Part shown: positions 44,109-52,806 of the stretch, piece after piece
Layout: every line of letters starts with the position of its first letter
Numbering within the stretch: position 1 is the first letter of the stretch
Assembly: GCF_900143065.1 (NCBI RefSeq)
Contig: NZ_FRCX01000001.1
Coordinates: 1 to 64,000, forward strand
From: Duganella sacchari
GTDB lineage: Bacteria; Pseudomonadota; Gammaproteobacteria; Burkholderiales; Burkholderiaceae_D
Direction of reading: 5' to 3'
DNA: 64,000 nt
Made by a program: the position numbers and the translations under genes
The notes under the pieces: generated by a model
Told to the model about the DNA's origin: nothing
Database searches by the model: none
Seen by the model: only the letters and a program-made list of their open reading frames with translations

Positions 44109-46295
44109 CTATGAAGAAAAAATCGATTCGTCAGCAAGCTGACGCGACGAGCGTATCAGCGCGGCGACATCCAGAATCAGCGACACGCCGCCGTCGCCCA
44201 AAATCGTTGCGCCGGAAATGCCCGCCACCTTGCGGTAGTTGGACTCCAGGTTCTTGACCACCACCTGCTGCTGGCCCACCAGATCATCGACAAACAGGCC
44301 GGCCTTGCGGCCATCGGTTTCGACAATGATCACGATGCCCTTGCACGGGTCATTGAAGCGCGGCGTGATGTCGAACATCTGGTACAGCGGCACCAGCGGC
44401 AGGTACTCGCCGCGCACCTTGATGACGCGGCCCTTGCCACTGATTTCCTTGACGTCTTCCGGCACCGGCTGCAGCGACTCGATCACAAAGCCCAGCGGCA
44501 GGATGTAGATTTCCTCGCCGACGCGGATCGACATGCCATCCAGGATCGCCAGCGTCAGCGGCAGCGAAATCGAGATGGTGGTGCCAAAACCCTTGGCCGA
44601 ACGGATGTCCACCACGCCGCCCATGGCCGTGATGTTACGCTTGACCACGTCCATGCCGACGCCGCGGCCGGACACGTCCGTCACGGTTTCGGCGGTGGAG
44701 AAGCCCGGCGCAAAGATCAGTTGCCAGACGTCCGCATCGCTCATGTTGTCGCTCAGCGGCAAGCCGTTCTGCTGGGCCTTGGCAAGAATCTTCTCACGAT
44801 TCAGGCCGCCGCCGTCGTCCGACACCTCGATGATGATGTTGCCGCCCTGGTGCGAGGCCGACAGGAACAGGCGGCCGGCGTCGCTCTTGCCGGCGGCGCG
44901 GCGCACGTCCGGCATTTCAATGCCGTGGTCGATCGAATTGCGCACCAGGTGGGTCAGCGGATCAACGATGCGTTCGATGAGGCCCTTGTCCAGCTCGGTG
45001 GCTGCGCCATTCGTGATAAAGTCGACCTTCTTGCCCAGCTTGGTGGCGAGATCGCGCACCATGCGCGGGAAGCGCGAGAACACGAAGTCCATCGGCATCA
45101 TGCGGATCGACATGACCGCTTCCTGCAAGTCACGCGTGTTGCGGGTCAGCTGGCTGACGCTGTTGAGCAGGCGCTGGTGCACCATCGGGTCCAGCGTATC
45201 GACGCGCTGCTCGATCATCGCTTGCGTGATGACCAGCTCGCCGACCAGGTTAATCAGCTGGTCAACCTTCTCAATCGATACCCGGATCGAGGAAGACTCG
45301 GCGCCCGGCGCCGGCGATTTTTCCTTTTCCTTCTCTTCTTTTTTGACGACTTTCTTTTCTTCCTCGGGCGGCGTCTCGATCACGATGCCGGCCGCCGCGC
45401 GGATCTGCTCCACCGGCTGGAAGAAGCCGTAACCCTGCGCATCCTCGCTGCCGGCGGCCGCATTGGCGCGGATCTCGTCGAGCGGCTGGAAGAAGCCATA
45501 GCCCTCGCCCGCGGCGGCGGCCGGTTTCAGTTCGGTGGTGTCGAAGAAGCCGTAGCCGAGGTCGTTCTCGACCTGGTCGCGCTCGGCTTTTTCCTTTTGC
45601 GCCTGGGCGTCGTCCAGCCTGGGCAGCTCGGTGACTTGCATCTCGTCCGGGTTCAGCACGAACGAGCAGATTGCAATGATGTCGTCCAGGCTTTCATGCG
45701 TGGTCATCACCATCGCATTGCGGTCCTTGTCCAGCGGCGTGATCGAGACGTGGCCCATCAGGCCCAGCTCGTCGCCGAGCGCCTGCACTTCACGGTGCGC
45801 CATGGCCGGCAATTCCAGCCGGTAGCGGCGGCCGCCGCTGTGATCGACCACCTTGGCTTCCGGCGCATTGAAGGCCGGCGCCACGGGCGCCAGCGCCACC
45901 ACGGGCACATCCTGCGCCAGCGATTGCAGCATCATGCGCACGTCGGCGACGGCGTCCTGGTCCACTTCGCTGCCGTTGCGGTGGCCATCCAGTTGCATCT
46001 TGAGGATGTCCTTGGCGGCCAGGAAGGCATCGACGTGCTCGGAAGTCAGCGCCATCTCGCCCTTGCGGATGCGGTCCAGCAGGGTTTCCAGCACGTGCGT
46101 GACTTCGCTCATGTCGGTCACGCCGAACGTGGACGCGCCGCCCTTGACCGAGTGGGCGGTGCGGAAGATCGCATTCAGGTCTTCCGCATCAGGCGACTCC
46201 ACATTGACGGCCAGCAGCAGCCGTTCCATTTCAGCCAGCAGTTCCTCGGCCTCATCGAAAAAGACCTGGTAGAACTGGCTTATATCGATGGTCAT
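44109..46295 (-). CDS. cheA: Chemotaxis histidine kinase CheA
   Basis: A 728-residue kinase. P1 has His48 in FRTAHSVKGG. A P2-like region lies at ~155–225. The linker ~245–330 contains three GYGFF motifs (247–251, 265–269, 288–292) and a Lys/Glu-rich stretch. P3 dimer helices run ~338–400, the P4 ATPase ~400–580 (LVRNSIDHGIE, SDDGGGLNREKIL, FAPGFSTAETVTDVSGRGVGMDVV), and P5 CheW-like ~580–728. It phosphorylates CheY and CheB. A GGAG site precedes the ATG. It sits between a cheY and cheW. Confidence 0.97.
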   Translation of the reverse strand: MTIDISQFYQVFFDEAEELLAEMERLLLAVNVESPDAEDLNAIFRTAHSVKGGASTFGVTDMSEVTHVLETLLDRIRKGEMALTSEHVDAFLAAKDILKMQLDGHRNGSEVDQDAVADVRMMLQSLAQDVPVVALAPVAPAFNAPEAKVVDHSGGRRYRLELPAMAHREVQALGDELGLMGHVSITPLDKDRNAMVMTTHESLDDIIAICSFVLNPDEMQVTELPRLDDAQAQKEKAERDQVENDLGYGFFDTTELKPAAAAGEGYGFFQPLDEIRANAAAGSEDAQGYGFFQPVEQIRAAAGIVIETPPEEEKKVVKKEEKEKEKSPAPGAESSSIRVSIEKVDQLINLVGELVITQAMIEQRVDTLDPMVHQRLLNSVSQLTRNTRDLQEAVMSIRMMPMDFVFSRFPRMVRDLATKLGKKVDFITNGAATELDKGLIERIVDPLTHLVRNSIDHGIEMPDVRRAAGKSDAGRLFLSASHQGGNIIIEVSDDGGGLNREKILAKAQQNGLPLSDNMSDADVWQLIFAPGFSTAETVTDVSGRGVGMDVVKRNITAMGGVVDIRSAKGFGTTISISLPLTLAILDGMSIRVGEEIYILPLGFVIESLQPVPEDVKEISGKGRVIKVRGEYLPLVPLYQMFDITPRFNDPCKGIVIIVETDGRKAGLFVDDLVGQQQVVVKNLESNYRKVAGISGATILGDGGVSLILDVAALIRSSRQLADESIFSS

Positions 46296-46338
46296 GGTGA
46301 TACTCCGTTACGTTCGCTCAGCATCATTGCACGCCTTA

Positions 46339-46704
46339 TCAGCCGATGACCTTTTTGACTACCTCGATAAGCCGCTGTGGATCGAAAGGCTTGACCAGCC
46401 AGCCATTGGCGCCGGCGGCGCGGCCCTTGGCTTTCATCTCGTCGGACGATTCGGTGGTCAGCATCAGGATAGGGGTCTTGGCGTAGCTGGGCAGCTCACG
46501 CAGCAGTTTGATGAGTTGCAGGCCGTCCATGCGCGGCATGTTCTGGTCGGTCAGCACCAGATCGACGTTCTGCAGCTTGGCTTTTTCCAGGCCGTCCTGG
46601 CCGTCCACGGCTTCCACCACCTGGTAGCCAGCCGCTTTCAGGCTGAACGCCACCATCTGGCGCAGGGAACTGGAATCATCAACCGCAAGTATAGTCTTAG
46701 CCAT
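46339..46704 (-). CDS. cheY: Chemotaxis response regulator, second CheY
   Basis: A 121-residue single receiver: LAVDDSSSLRQMV, Asp53 in LVLTDQNMPRMDGLQLI, LTTESSDEMKAKG and NGWLVKPFDPQRLIEVV. This is the form usually encoded directly before cheA in betaproteobacteria. It may act as a phosphate sink or switch ligand distinct from the CheY at 38608. It is immediately downstream of the CheZ-like gene (35 bases). Confidence 0.93.
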   Translation of the reverse strand: MAKTILAVDDSSSLRQMVAFSLKAAGYQVVEAVDGQDGLEKAKLQNVDLVLTDQNMPRMDGLQLIKLLRELPSYAKTPILMLTTESSDEMKAKGRAAGANGWLVKPFDPQRLIEVVKKVIG

Positions 46705-46739
46705 CTTTTTATCTCACTCAGTAAATCATTTATTAGTCG

Positions 46740-47288
46740 TTAGAACAGCTCGATGTCGCCGCTCTCCAGGTGTTGCTGACTGACCGCCTTGCGCAGCACG
46801 CTGCGCAGTTCCAGGCTTTGAATTGCCAGCGCCATGCTGACCTTGCCCAGCAGCTCGACGATCTGCTCGTTGTCGCTTTCCGGCAGCATCTCTGCGCCAT
46901 GCGCGCCCAGTGTGCCGAGGAACTCGCGCAAACCGGTCACGCGTTTCAGCGTGCGATCCAGCAGCTGGCTGGTCATGTCCTGGAATTGCAGGCTGGTGAT
47001 GGCAGCATTGACATAGCTGCCCACCTGGCCTTGCAGCGCCTCCAGCTGGGCGCGCTGCTCGGGCGTCACCGTCCCGCCGTCCAGCAGCAACTGGATGGTG
47101 GCCTGTTCGGCCTCCACCGTTTGATGGATGGCCATGAAGTTGAAGGACAGCTTTTCTATCGCTTCCTCCAGCAGCAGGCCGGTCTGGATCAGGTCAGTCT
47201 CGACTTCGGTCAAATGACGGCGACCGTGGTCAGACACGCCGGACAACAGGCGCTTGACGTGGGAACCCAGAATTTTTTTTCTCGTCAT
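46740..47288 (-). CDS. CheZ-like phosphatase candidate
   Basis: A 182-residue helical protein. Residues 95–118 (AAITSLQFQDMTSQLLDRTLKRV) match the CheZ catalytic helix; Asp104 and Gln108 give the DxxxQ motif. The C-terminus SGDIELF is an acidic/hydrophobic tail, the place where CheZ binds CheY. The overall sequence differs from the canonical CheZ in the same cluster, and a long N-terminal helix pair (LTEVETDLIQTGLLLEEAIEKLSFNFMAIHQTVEAEQATIQ) replaces its N-terminal region. It lies between motB and cheY. It is probably a second phosphatase for the adjacent CheY; enzymatic activity is inferred from the motif only. Confidence 0.75.
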   Translation of the reverse strand: MTRKKILGSHVKRLLSGVSDHGRRHLTEVETDLIQTGLLLEEAIEKLSFNFMAIHQTVEAEQATIQLLLDGGTVTPEQRAQLEALQGQVGSYVNAAITSLQFQDMTSQLLDRTLKRVTGLREFLGTLGAHGAEMLPESDNEQIVELLGKVSMALAIQSLELRSVLRKAVSQQHLESGDIELF

Positions 47289-47311
47289 AACAGTCTCGTT
47301 CTTTACATCTC

Positions 47312-48274
47312 TTATTTGCGTACCGGCGGCCCCGACTTCGCGGGCGCGGGCGCGGCGCCGGCAGCCGCAGCCACACCGGCCGCCTCTTCCACGTCGCCCA
47401 CTTCCAGTTTGCGGCCGTCGCGCAGCACGCTCTCTTCGGCGCGCTTGTTCATCACGACGATGCTGATGCGGCGGTTGATCGGGTTGAACGGGTCAGCCCG
47501 GTCCAAATTCACGGCCGACGCCAGGCCCACCACGCGCAGCACCTTGGCATCGTTCATGCCGCCGGCAATCAGTTCGCGGCGCGACGCGTTGGCGCGGTCG
47601 GCCGACAACTCCCAGTTGCTGTAGCCGGTTTCGCTCATGTACGGCGTCGAATCGGTGTGGCCGGACAGGCCGATGCGGTTCGGCACGTCATTGAGCACAA
47701 AGCCGATTTCATGCAGGATGTCCTTGGTATAGGACTGCAGCTCGGCCTTGGCCAGCGCGAACATCGGACGGTTCTGCTCGTCCACGATCTGGATCCGCAA
47801 GCCATCATTGGTGATGTCCAGCAGCAGCTGTTCCTTGTACTTTTTCAGCAGCGGATTGGCGTCGATCTTGTTCTCGATCTTTTCCTTGAGCGCTTTCAGG
47901 CGCTGGTTTTCCTCGGCCTCGAGCGCGGCCTTGGCGGCGGTCAGGTTAAAGGTCTTTTTCACGGCCGGGTCATCGCTGGCCTTGACCTGGCCTTCACTGC
48001 GGGTCAGGTCCTTGCCGCCGCCCTTGAGGATGGACGAGCTGTCGCCACTGCCAGAACCGCCTTCCATCGCCACCTTCAGCGGCGTCTTGAAGTATTCGGA
48101 AATCCCGTTGAGGTCGCCCTTGGTGGTGGAGCCCAGCAGCCACATCAGCAGGAAGAAGGCCATCATCGCGGTCACGAAGTCGGCGTACGCAATCTTCCAG
48201 GCGCCGCCGTGGTGACCACCGCCGCCCTTCTTGACGCGCTTGACGATAATAGGCCGTAAGCCCTCTTCAGCCAT
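47312..48274 (-). CDS. motB: Flagellar motor stator protein MotB
   Basis: A 320-residue stator subunit. KIAYADFVTAMMAFFLLMWLLGSTT is the single TM helix with the proton-binding Asp in YADFVTAMMAFF. The plug/linker region is rich in Gly/Ser/Lys. The OmpA-like peptidoglycan-binding domain starts near residue 180 (FALAKAELQSYTKDILHEIGFVL…IGLSGHTDSTPY…NWELSADRANASRREL, ending in NRRISIVVM). The C-terminal 45 residues are an Ala/Pro-rich tail. It follows motA by 37 bases. Confidence 0.97.
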   Translation of the reverse strand: MAEEGLRPIIVKRVKKGGGGHHGGAWKIAYADFVTAMMAFFLLMWLLGSTTKGDLNGISEYFKTPLKVAMEGGSGSGDSSSILKGGGKDLTRSEGQVKASDDPAVKKTFNLTAAKAALEAEENQRLKALKEKIENKIDANPLLKKYKEQLLLDITNDGLRIQIVDEQNRPMFALAKAELQSYTKDILHEIGFVLNDVPNRIGLSGHTDSTPYMSETGYSNWELSADRANASRRELIAGGMNDAKVLRVVGLASAVNLDRADPFNPINRRISIVVMNKRAEESVLRDGRKLEVGDVEEAAGVAAAAGAAPAPAKSGPPVRK

Positions 48275-48311
48275 GATTCTTCCTTAACATATAAACAGTG
48301 ACCAGCATGGC

Positions 48312-49172
48312 TTACTTCGACTTCGATTTCTTGATGTGATCTTCCAGCTCGTTGAAGGTCGGACGCTCGGTCGAGTACAGCACCTTGCGGCCAAATTCCA
48401 CTGCCAGCGCCGGCGCATAGCCATTCAGGCTGGCCAGCAGCGTGACTTTGACGCACTGATACATCTTGGTTGATTCTTCCAGCTTCTGCTCCAGCAGGCT
48501 GGACAGCGGGCCAACGAAACCATAGGCCAGCAAAATACCGAGGAAGGTACCGACCAGCGCGTGCGCGATCAGGATGCCCAGCTCGGCCGGCGGCAGGCCC
48601 ACCGATTCCATGGTGTGCACCACGCCCATCACCGCCGCCACGATACCGAAGGCCGGCATGCCGTCGCCGAGCTTGGCGATCGCGTGGGCCGGTGCGGCAC
48701 CCTCGTGGTGGTGGGTTTCAATTTCGATGTCCATCAGGTTTTCGATCTGGAACGCATCCATATTGCCCGACACCATGAGGCGCAGGTAATCGGTCATGAA
48801 TTCCACGATGTGGTGATCTTCCAGCACCGTCGGATACTTGCTGAACAGCGGGCTCTGCTCCGGGCTGTCGATATCGCCTTCAATCGACATCAGGCCTTCC
48901 TTACGCACCTTGGACAGCACGTCGAACAGCAGCGACATCATTTCCATGTACAGGTCTTTGGTGTAGCGCGAGCCTTTGAACAGGGTCGGCAGTGCGGCGA
49001 TCGTGGCTTTGAGCGTCTTGGCGTTGTTGCCAACCAGGAAAGCACCCATCGCGCCGCCGCCGATCATGACCACCTCCAGCGGCTGCATCAGCGCGGCCAG
49101 ATGCCCGCCGTTCATGGCAAAACCGCCGAACACGCCGACACAGACCACTACATATCCAATGATGACTAACAA
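48312..49172 (-). CDS. motA: Flagellar motor stator protein MotA (TTG start)
   Basis: A 286-residue inner-membrane stator subunit with four TM helices (LVIIGYVVVCVGVFGGFAMNGG, PLEVVMIGGGAMGAFLVG, GMPAFGIVAAVMGVVHTM, ILIAHALVGTFLGILLAYGFVGPL). The cytoplasmic loop between TM2 and TM3 includes VRKEGLMSIEGDIDSPEQSPLF. The start is TTG at 49172 with GGGGAG 9 bases upstream; no ATG precedes the first helix. The upstream 132 bases probably contain its own promoter, but I see no certain sigma-28 site. Confidence 0.95.
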   Translation of the reverse strand: MLVIIGYVVVCVGVFGGFAMNGGHLAALMQPLEVVMIGGGAMGAFLVGNNAKTLKATIAALPTLFKGSRYTKDLYMEMMSLLFDVLSKVRKEGLMSIEGDIDSPEQSPLFSKYPTVLEDHHIVEFMTDYLRLMVSGNMDAFQIENLMDIEIETHHHEGAAPAHAIAKLGDGMPAFGIVAAVMGVVHTMESVGLPPAELGILIAHALVGTFLGILLAYGFVGPLSSLLEQKLEESTKMYQCVKVTLLASLNGYAPALAVEFGRKVLYSTERPTFNELEDHIKKSKSK

Positions 49173-49304
49173 GTGTCCAGACTCCCCAGAGCGAAAACCG
49201 GTTGAAATATGTCAAATCAATAGCCGATTTTCTATAAATTTACATGTAGAACTACAATAGCCTGAGTAGGGGTAGACGGGCAAGAGAATAACGTCAAATG
49301 ATGC

Positions 49305-50078
49305 TTAAAAGTACCAAATGTAGAGTGAAGATCCTAGCTCTGTGGCAGGAATGACCTCATCCGGCGATCTTTCCAAAATAACAAATTCGTAGCTTGCAAG
49401 CATGGATCCGGGGCGCATTTCCGCCGCCGCCTTGCGCCACAATCCGGACATGGCGGCCGGCGACAGGTAGGCAAAGACCACGTCAAACTGACTGAAATCA
49501 AGTTTTTCGTAGTCGCCGAGCAGAAAACGGGCGCGGCTGCCGCCCAGTTTGGCGCGCAGCCAGCTATATAAGAAGGGAAACGGCGCCAGTTCAATCCCCA
49601 CCACCTCGGCATCCGCCCTGACCCGGCTCATATACAGTACAAAGCCGCCCAGGCCACTGCCGATATCGATAATGCGCGGCGCCTGGCGATCAGACAGCTG
49701 CTGCCGCACCGCATCCCACACGGCCGCGCCGGACGGGTAGTACGGCACCTGGGTGCGGAATGTCGACCAGTACCAGCCCAGCAGCAGCAAAAACACCAGG
49801 CCAAACAGCCAGGACGGCAGCTGCAGCGCCAGCGCCGTCAGCACCGCCAGCGGAAACAGCAGCTGGATCGCGCGCCACCAGGCTGCCAACGCCAGCTTCC
49901 AGGTAATGCCGGCCGCAATCAGCCCCTGCACCACGGCCACAGTCAGATAATCAACGGAGAAATGAAAACTGGCCATCACATAAATGAGGGCCAGTGTCAG
50001 CGGCAAGGCGCCGGCTTGGATCAGCATGGCCCGCACGGCGGGCGCGCGAGCGATACGGTGGAGATAAGAGAGGGTCAC
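49305..50078 (-). CDS. Membrane-anchored class I SAM-dependent methyltransferase
   Basis: A 257-residue protein with three N-terminal hydrophobic segments (MLIQAGALPLTLALIYVMASF, YLTVAVVQGLIAAGITWKLALAAWW, LFPLAVLTALALQLPSWLFGLVFLLLLGWY). The C-terminal methyltransferase fold carries motif I in IIDIGSGLGGFVLYMS, an acidic residue in VGIELAPFPF, and FDVVFAYLSPAAM. The GTG at 50078 is chosen because it falls 7 bases after the flhC stop; an in-frame extension would overlap flhC. It is inserted between flhDC and motAB, so a motility-linked target is possible. No substrate is evident. Confidence 0.75.
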   Translation of the reverse strand: MTLSYLHRIARAPAVRAMLIQAGALPLTLALIYVMASFHFSVDYLTVAVVQGLIAAGITWKLALAAWWRAIQLLFPLAVLTALALQLPSWLFGLVFLLLLGWYWSTFRTQVPYYPSGAAVWDAVRQQLSDRQAPRIIDIGSGLGGFVLYMSRVRADAEVVGIELAPFPFLYSWLRAKLGGSRARFLLGDYEKLDFSQFDVVFAYLSPAAMSGLWRKAAAEMRPGSMLASYEFVILERSPDEVIPATELGSSLYIWYF

Positions 50079-50085
50079 GCGGGCA

Positions 50086-50634
50086 TTATGCCGCCAATAC
50101 TTCCACTTCGCGAATTTTCTTGGTCTTGCCGGCACGCGAAGGCATGTGGCACAGGCCGCAGACATAGCTGCCGTTCAGATCCATGGCGTTGACCACGTAT
50201 TTGCCCTGGCATTTGGTGCAAGGGGCCGTCTCCAGCATTCTGCTGCTAAAGAAGCGCACCAGCGTCCAGGCGCGGGTCAGCGACAGCAGCGGCTCTTCGC
50301 CTGGTTCCGGCGGCATTTGTTCGAGGTACAGCTTGTAAGCTTTCATCACCGCTTCCACCCCGGTGGCGCCGGCGTGGGTCACCAGGAAGCCGTGGATGTT
50401 GATGAACAGCGAGGAGTGAATGTTCGGCTGCCAGGTCAGGAACCAGTCGGTCGAGAACGGCAGCATGCCTTTCGGTGGCGACACGCCCTTGAGCTCCTTG
50501 TACAGCTTGAGCAGGCGCTCACGCGACAGCGACACTTCCGATTCCAGCAGCTGCAGGCGGGCGCCCAGCTGGATCAATTCGATTGCCAGCTGAATTTCCT
50601 GGGCTTCCGACACTACGCTTTTCTTGGCGGCCAT
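50086..50634 (-). CDS. flhC: Flagellar master transcriptional activator FlhC
   Basis: A 182-residue subunit of the FlhD4C2 activator of class II flagellar genes. The C-terminal zinc site is Cys139, Cys142, Cys159 and Cys162 (APCTKCQGKYV…YVCGLCHMPSRAG). LARLQLLESEVSLSRERLLKLYKELKGVSPPKGMLPFSTDWF is the DNA-binding region. It follows flhD by 27 bases. Confidence 0.97.
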   Translation of the reverse strand: MAAKKSVVSEAQEIQLAIELIQLGARLQLLESEVSLSRERLLKLYKELKGVSPPKGMLPFSTDWFLTWQPNIHSSLFINIHGFLVTHAGATGVEAVMKAYKLYLEQMPPEPGEEPLLSLTRAWTLVRFFSSRMLETAPCTKCQGKYVVNAMDLNGSYVCGLCHMPSRAGKTKKIREVEVLAA

Positions 50635-50661
50635 GATCTCTACTCCAACGACGCTGGTAAA

Positions 50662-50979
50662 TTAAGCAATCTCTTCGACTGGCTGGCCGGCCATCAGGAT
50701 GGCGGCGTGCGACTGGGCCAGTACGCGGTCTTTGTTGTAGTTGGTCAGCATCGACAGGATGGCGCTGTCGTCGAAGCGGAAACGGGCCAGCATCATATTG
50801 CCGCCTGCCAGTTTCAGGATTTGCGCATTGCTCATGCCTTCGATCAGGTCGGCAATGTCGGCGGAGATGCCGAGGCGGAAGATCGCGGTGACTTTGTCGG
50901 CGCGGATCATCTGCTGAGCCAGCATCAGGTAGCTCAGGTTGGCGTCGCGAATTTCAGCCATCATATCGTTTGCGGTCAT
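50662..50979 (-). CDS. flhD: Flagellar master transcriptional activator FlhD
   Basis: A 105-residue partner of FlhC: MTANDMMAEIRDANLSYLMLAQQMIRADKVTAIFRLGISADIADLIEGMSNAQILKLA is the conserved FlhD helix set. The ATG at 50979 has GGAG 6 bases before it; a longer frame to 51018 is not FlhD-like. It is the first gene of the minus-strand motility block. The promoter must lie in the 50980–51548 gap, which contains a duplicated AT-rich element. Confidence 0.96.
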   Translation of the reverse strand: MTANDMMAEIRDANLSYLMLAQQMIRADKVTAIFRLGISADIADLIEGMSNAQILKLAGGNMMLARFRFDDSAILSMLTNYNKDRVLAQSHAAILMAGQPVEEIA

Positions 50980-51548
50980 TTTTCCACTCCTTGCAGTTTT
51001 CTCTCTGTCAGAACGCATTTGCGTTTCCGTTGAGATACATTCTGCTCGAGCAACAAATGGCCGAGAAGAGGTGACACTCCGTATTTTAGGTCGGGAAATG
51101 GCGGGCAGGACCTGTCGGTGTTTGTCTTACAAACACACGCAGATCACTCTGGAACCCGCTGTGGATGCGGGCTTGGGGAGGTGATGAATCTTCAAAAATA
51201 TCCTGCTTTGAATCGAAAAATAAGACGATAAAACGACTCTTTTTTGCGACATCTAAACTGGTAACGGCAGGGTTTTGGAGAACTTTAGGGTTTTGACGAA
51301 AAATTTTTAAAATATTTTTCGCTTCTTTCAAAAGTCATCCAGTAACGGATTCCTGCGCATCCAAGAACGGTAACGGCAGCGGTTTAAGGAACTTTAGGGT
51401 TTTTTTGAAAAAAACCGAAAAATTTTTAAAAAAGCGTCCAAGTCCAGCATTCATGCGGGTTAGCGGGTGATCCTGCCAGTGAAAAAACGGCGTCGCACGC
51501 AATTTTTCAGGTTAAACTTACTACTTTAGACCTCAAGCAACGATCAAA
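50980..51548. promoter_or_regulatory. Long AT-rich divergent regulatory region between flhDC and kynU
   Basis: A 569-base gene-free gap, markedly AT-rich from about 51180 to 51440. It includes the two-copy element described separately. It must hold the flhDC promoter (leftward) and the kynUA promoter (rightward). I could not fix -35/-10 boxes with confidence. Long, AT-rich leaders are usual for flhDC and are typical targets of nucleoid proteins. Confidence 0.6.
51260..51465. repeat. Two diverged tandem copies of a ~109-bp element
   Basis: Copy 1 begins at 51260 and copy 2 at 51369. Both start GGTAACGGCAG, then share AACTTTAGGGTTTT and GAAAAATTTTTAAAA blocks in the same order. The flanks before each copy are also alike (GCGACATCTAAACT and GCGCATCCAAGAAC). 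No coding potential is seen. Confidence 0.7.
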
Positions 51549-52790
51549 ATGACAACTCGCAACCACTGTCTGGAGCGCGACGCGCAAGATCCGCTCGCCG
51601 CTTTCCGCAGCCAGTTTGACCTCCCAGACGGCGTTATTTATCTGGATGGCAACTCTTTGGGCGCCCGTCCGAAGGCCTCCCTCTCCCGCGCCCAGCACGT
51701 GATTACCCAGGAATGGGGCCACGACCTGATCCGCAGCTGGAATACCGCCGGCTGGTTTGACCTGCCCAAGCATCTTGGCAATCGCCTGGCGCCGCTGATC
51801 GGTGGCGTGGATGGCGAAGTGGTTGTCACTGACACAACTTCGGTCAACCTGTTCAAGGCCCTGGCCGCTGCCCTGCAGATGCAAAGCTGCGATGCCGCCC
51901 GCCGCGTGATCGTTACCGAACGCTCCAACTTCCCGACCGACATCTATATGGCGGAAGGCCTGAGCAAATGGCTGGACCGTGGTTACAGCATCAAACTCAT
52001 CGACAGCCCGGATGAACTGCCGGCCGCGATCGGCGCCGACACCGCCGTCGTCATGCTGACCCACGTGAACTACCGCAGCGGTTACCAGTACGATATGCAG
52101 GCCACCAGCGCCCTCGCCCATGCCGCCGGCGCCCTGATCCTCTGGGACCTGGCCCACTCGGCGGGCGCGGTGCCGGTCGACCTGCACGCCAACGGCGCCG
52201 ACCTGGCCGTAGGCTGCACCTATAAATACCTGAATGGCGGACCGGGCGCGCCCGCCTTCATCTGGGTGCCGAAAAAACACCAGGGCCAATTCCAGCAGCC
52301 GCTGTCCGGCTGGTGGGGCCACGCCACGCCATTTGCGATGGCGCCGCACTTTGCGCCCGCCGACGGCATCGGCCGCGCCCTGTGCGGCACCCAGCCCATC
52401 GTCTCGCTGGCCATGGTCGAATGCGGCCTGGACGTGTTCGCCCAGACCAGCATGGCCGCGATCCGCGAAAAATCGCTGGCGCTGACCGATCTGTTCATCG
52501 AACTGGTGGAAGCGCGCTGCGGCGCGCATCCGCTGGGCCTGGTGACGCCGCGCGAACACCCACACCGTGGCAGCCATGTCAGCTTCACCCATCCGCACGG
52601 CTACGCCGTGATGCAAGCGCTGATCGCGCGCGGCGTGATTGGCGACTACCGCGAGCCGGCCATCATGCGTTTCGGCTTCACGCCGCTGTACACGAGTTAT
52701 GCTGAGGTATGGGACGCCGTGGAAATCCTGCGCGACATCCTGGACCGCCAAGACTACAACGTTGACGCCAAGCGCGACGCCGTCACCTGA
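51549..52790 (+). CDS. kynU: Kynureninase
   Basis: A 413-residue PLP enzyme splitting L-kynurenine to anthranilate and alanine. [11 protein letters not shown] opens the fold, [13 protein letters not shown] and THVNYRSG are conserved, [13 protein letters not shown] holds the PLP-ring Asp, and the Schiff-base lysine is in [27 protein letters not shown] and RGSHVSF complete the active site. It is followed 16 bases later by kynA. kynB (formamidase) is absent from the window. Confidence 0.97.
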   Translation: MTTRNHCLERDAQDPLAAFRSQFDLPDGVIYLDGNSLGARPKASLSRAQHVITQEWGHDLIRSWNTAGWFDLPKHLGNRLAPLIGGVDGEVVVTDTTSVNLFKALAAALQMQSCDAARRVIVTERSNFPTDIYMAEGLSKWLDRGYSIKLIDSPDELPAAIGADTAVVMLTHVNYRSGYQYDMQATSALAHAAGALILWDLAHSAGAVPVDLHANGADLAVGCTYKYLNGGPGAPAFIWVPKKHQGQFQQPLSGWWGHATPFAMAPHFAPADGIGRALCGTQPIVSLAMVECGLDVFAQTSMAAIREKSLALTDLFIELVEARCGAHPLGLVTPREHPHRGSHVSFTHPHGYAVMQALIARGVIGDYREPAIMRFGFTPLYTSYAEVWDAVEILRDILDRQDYNVDAKRDAVT

Positions 52791-52806
52791 AAACGAGATA
52801 AACAAT

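Noticed and set aside
49173..49304. Sigma-28 flagellar promoter for motA
   Set aside because: TAAA-like and GGCTATTG-like pieces exist, but the match and spacing to TAAAGTTT-N11-GCCGATAA are too poor to claim.
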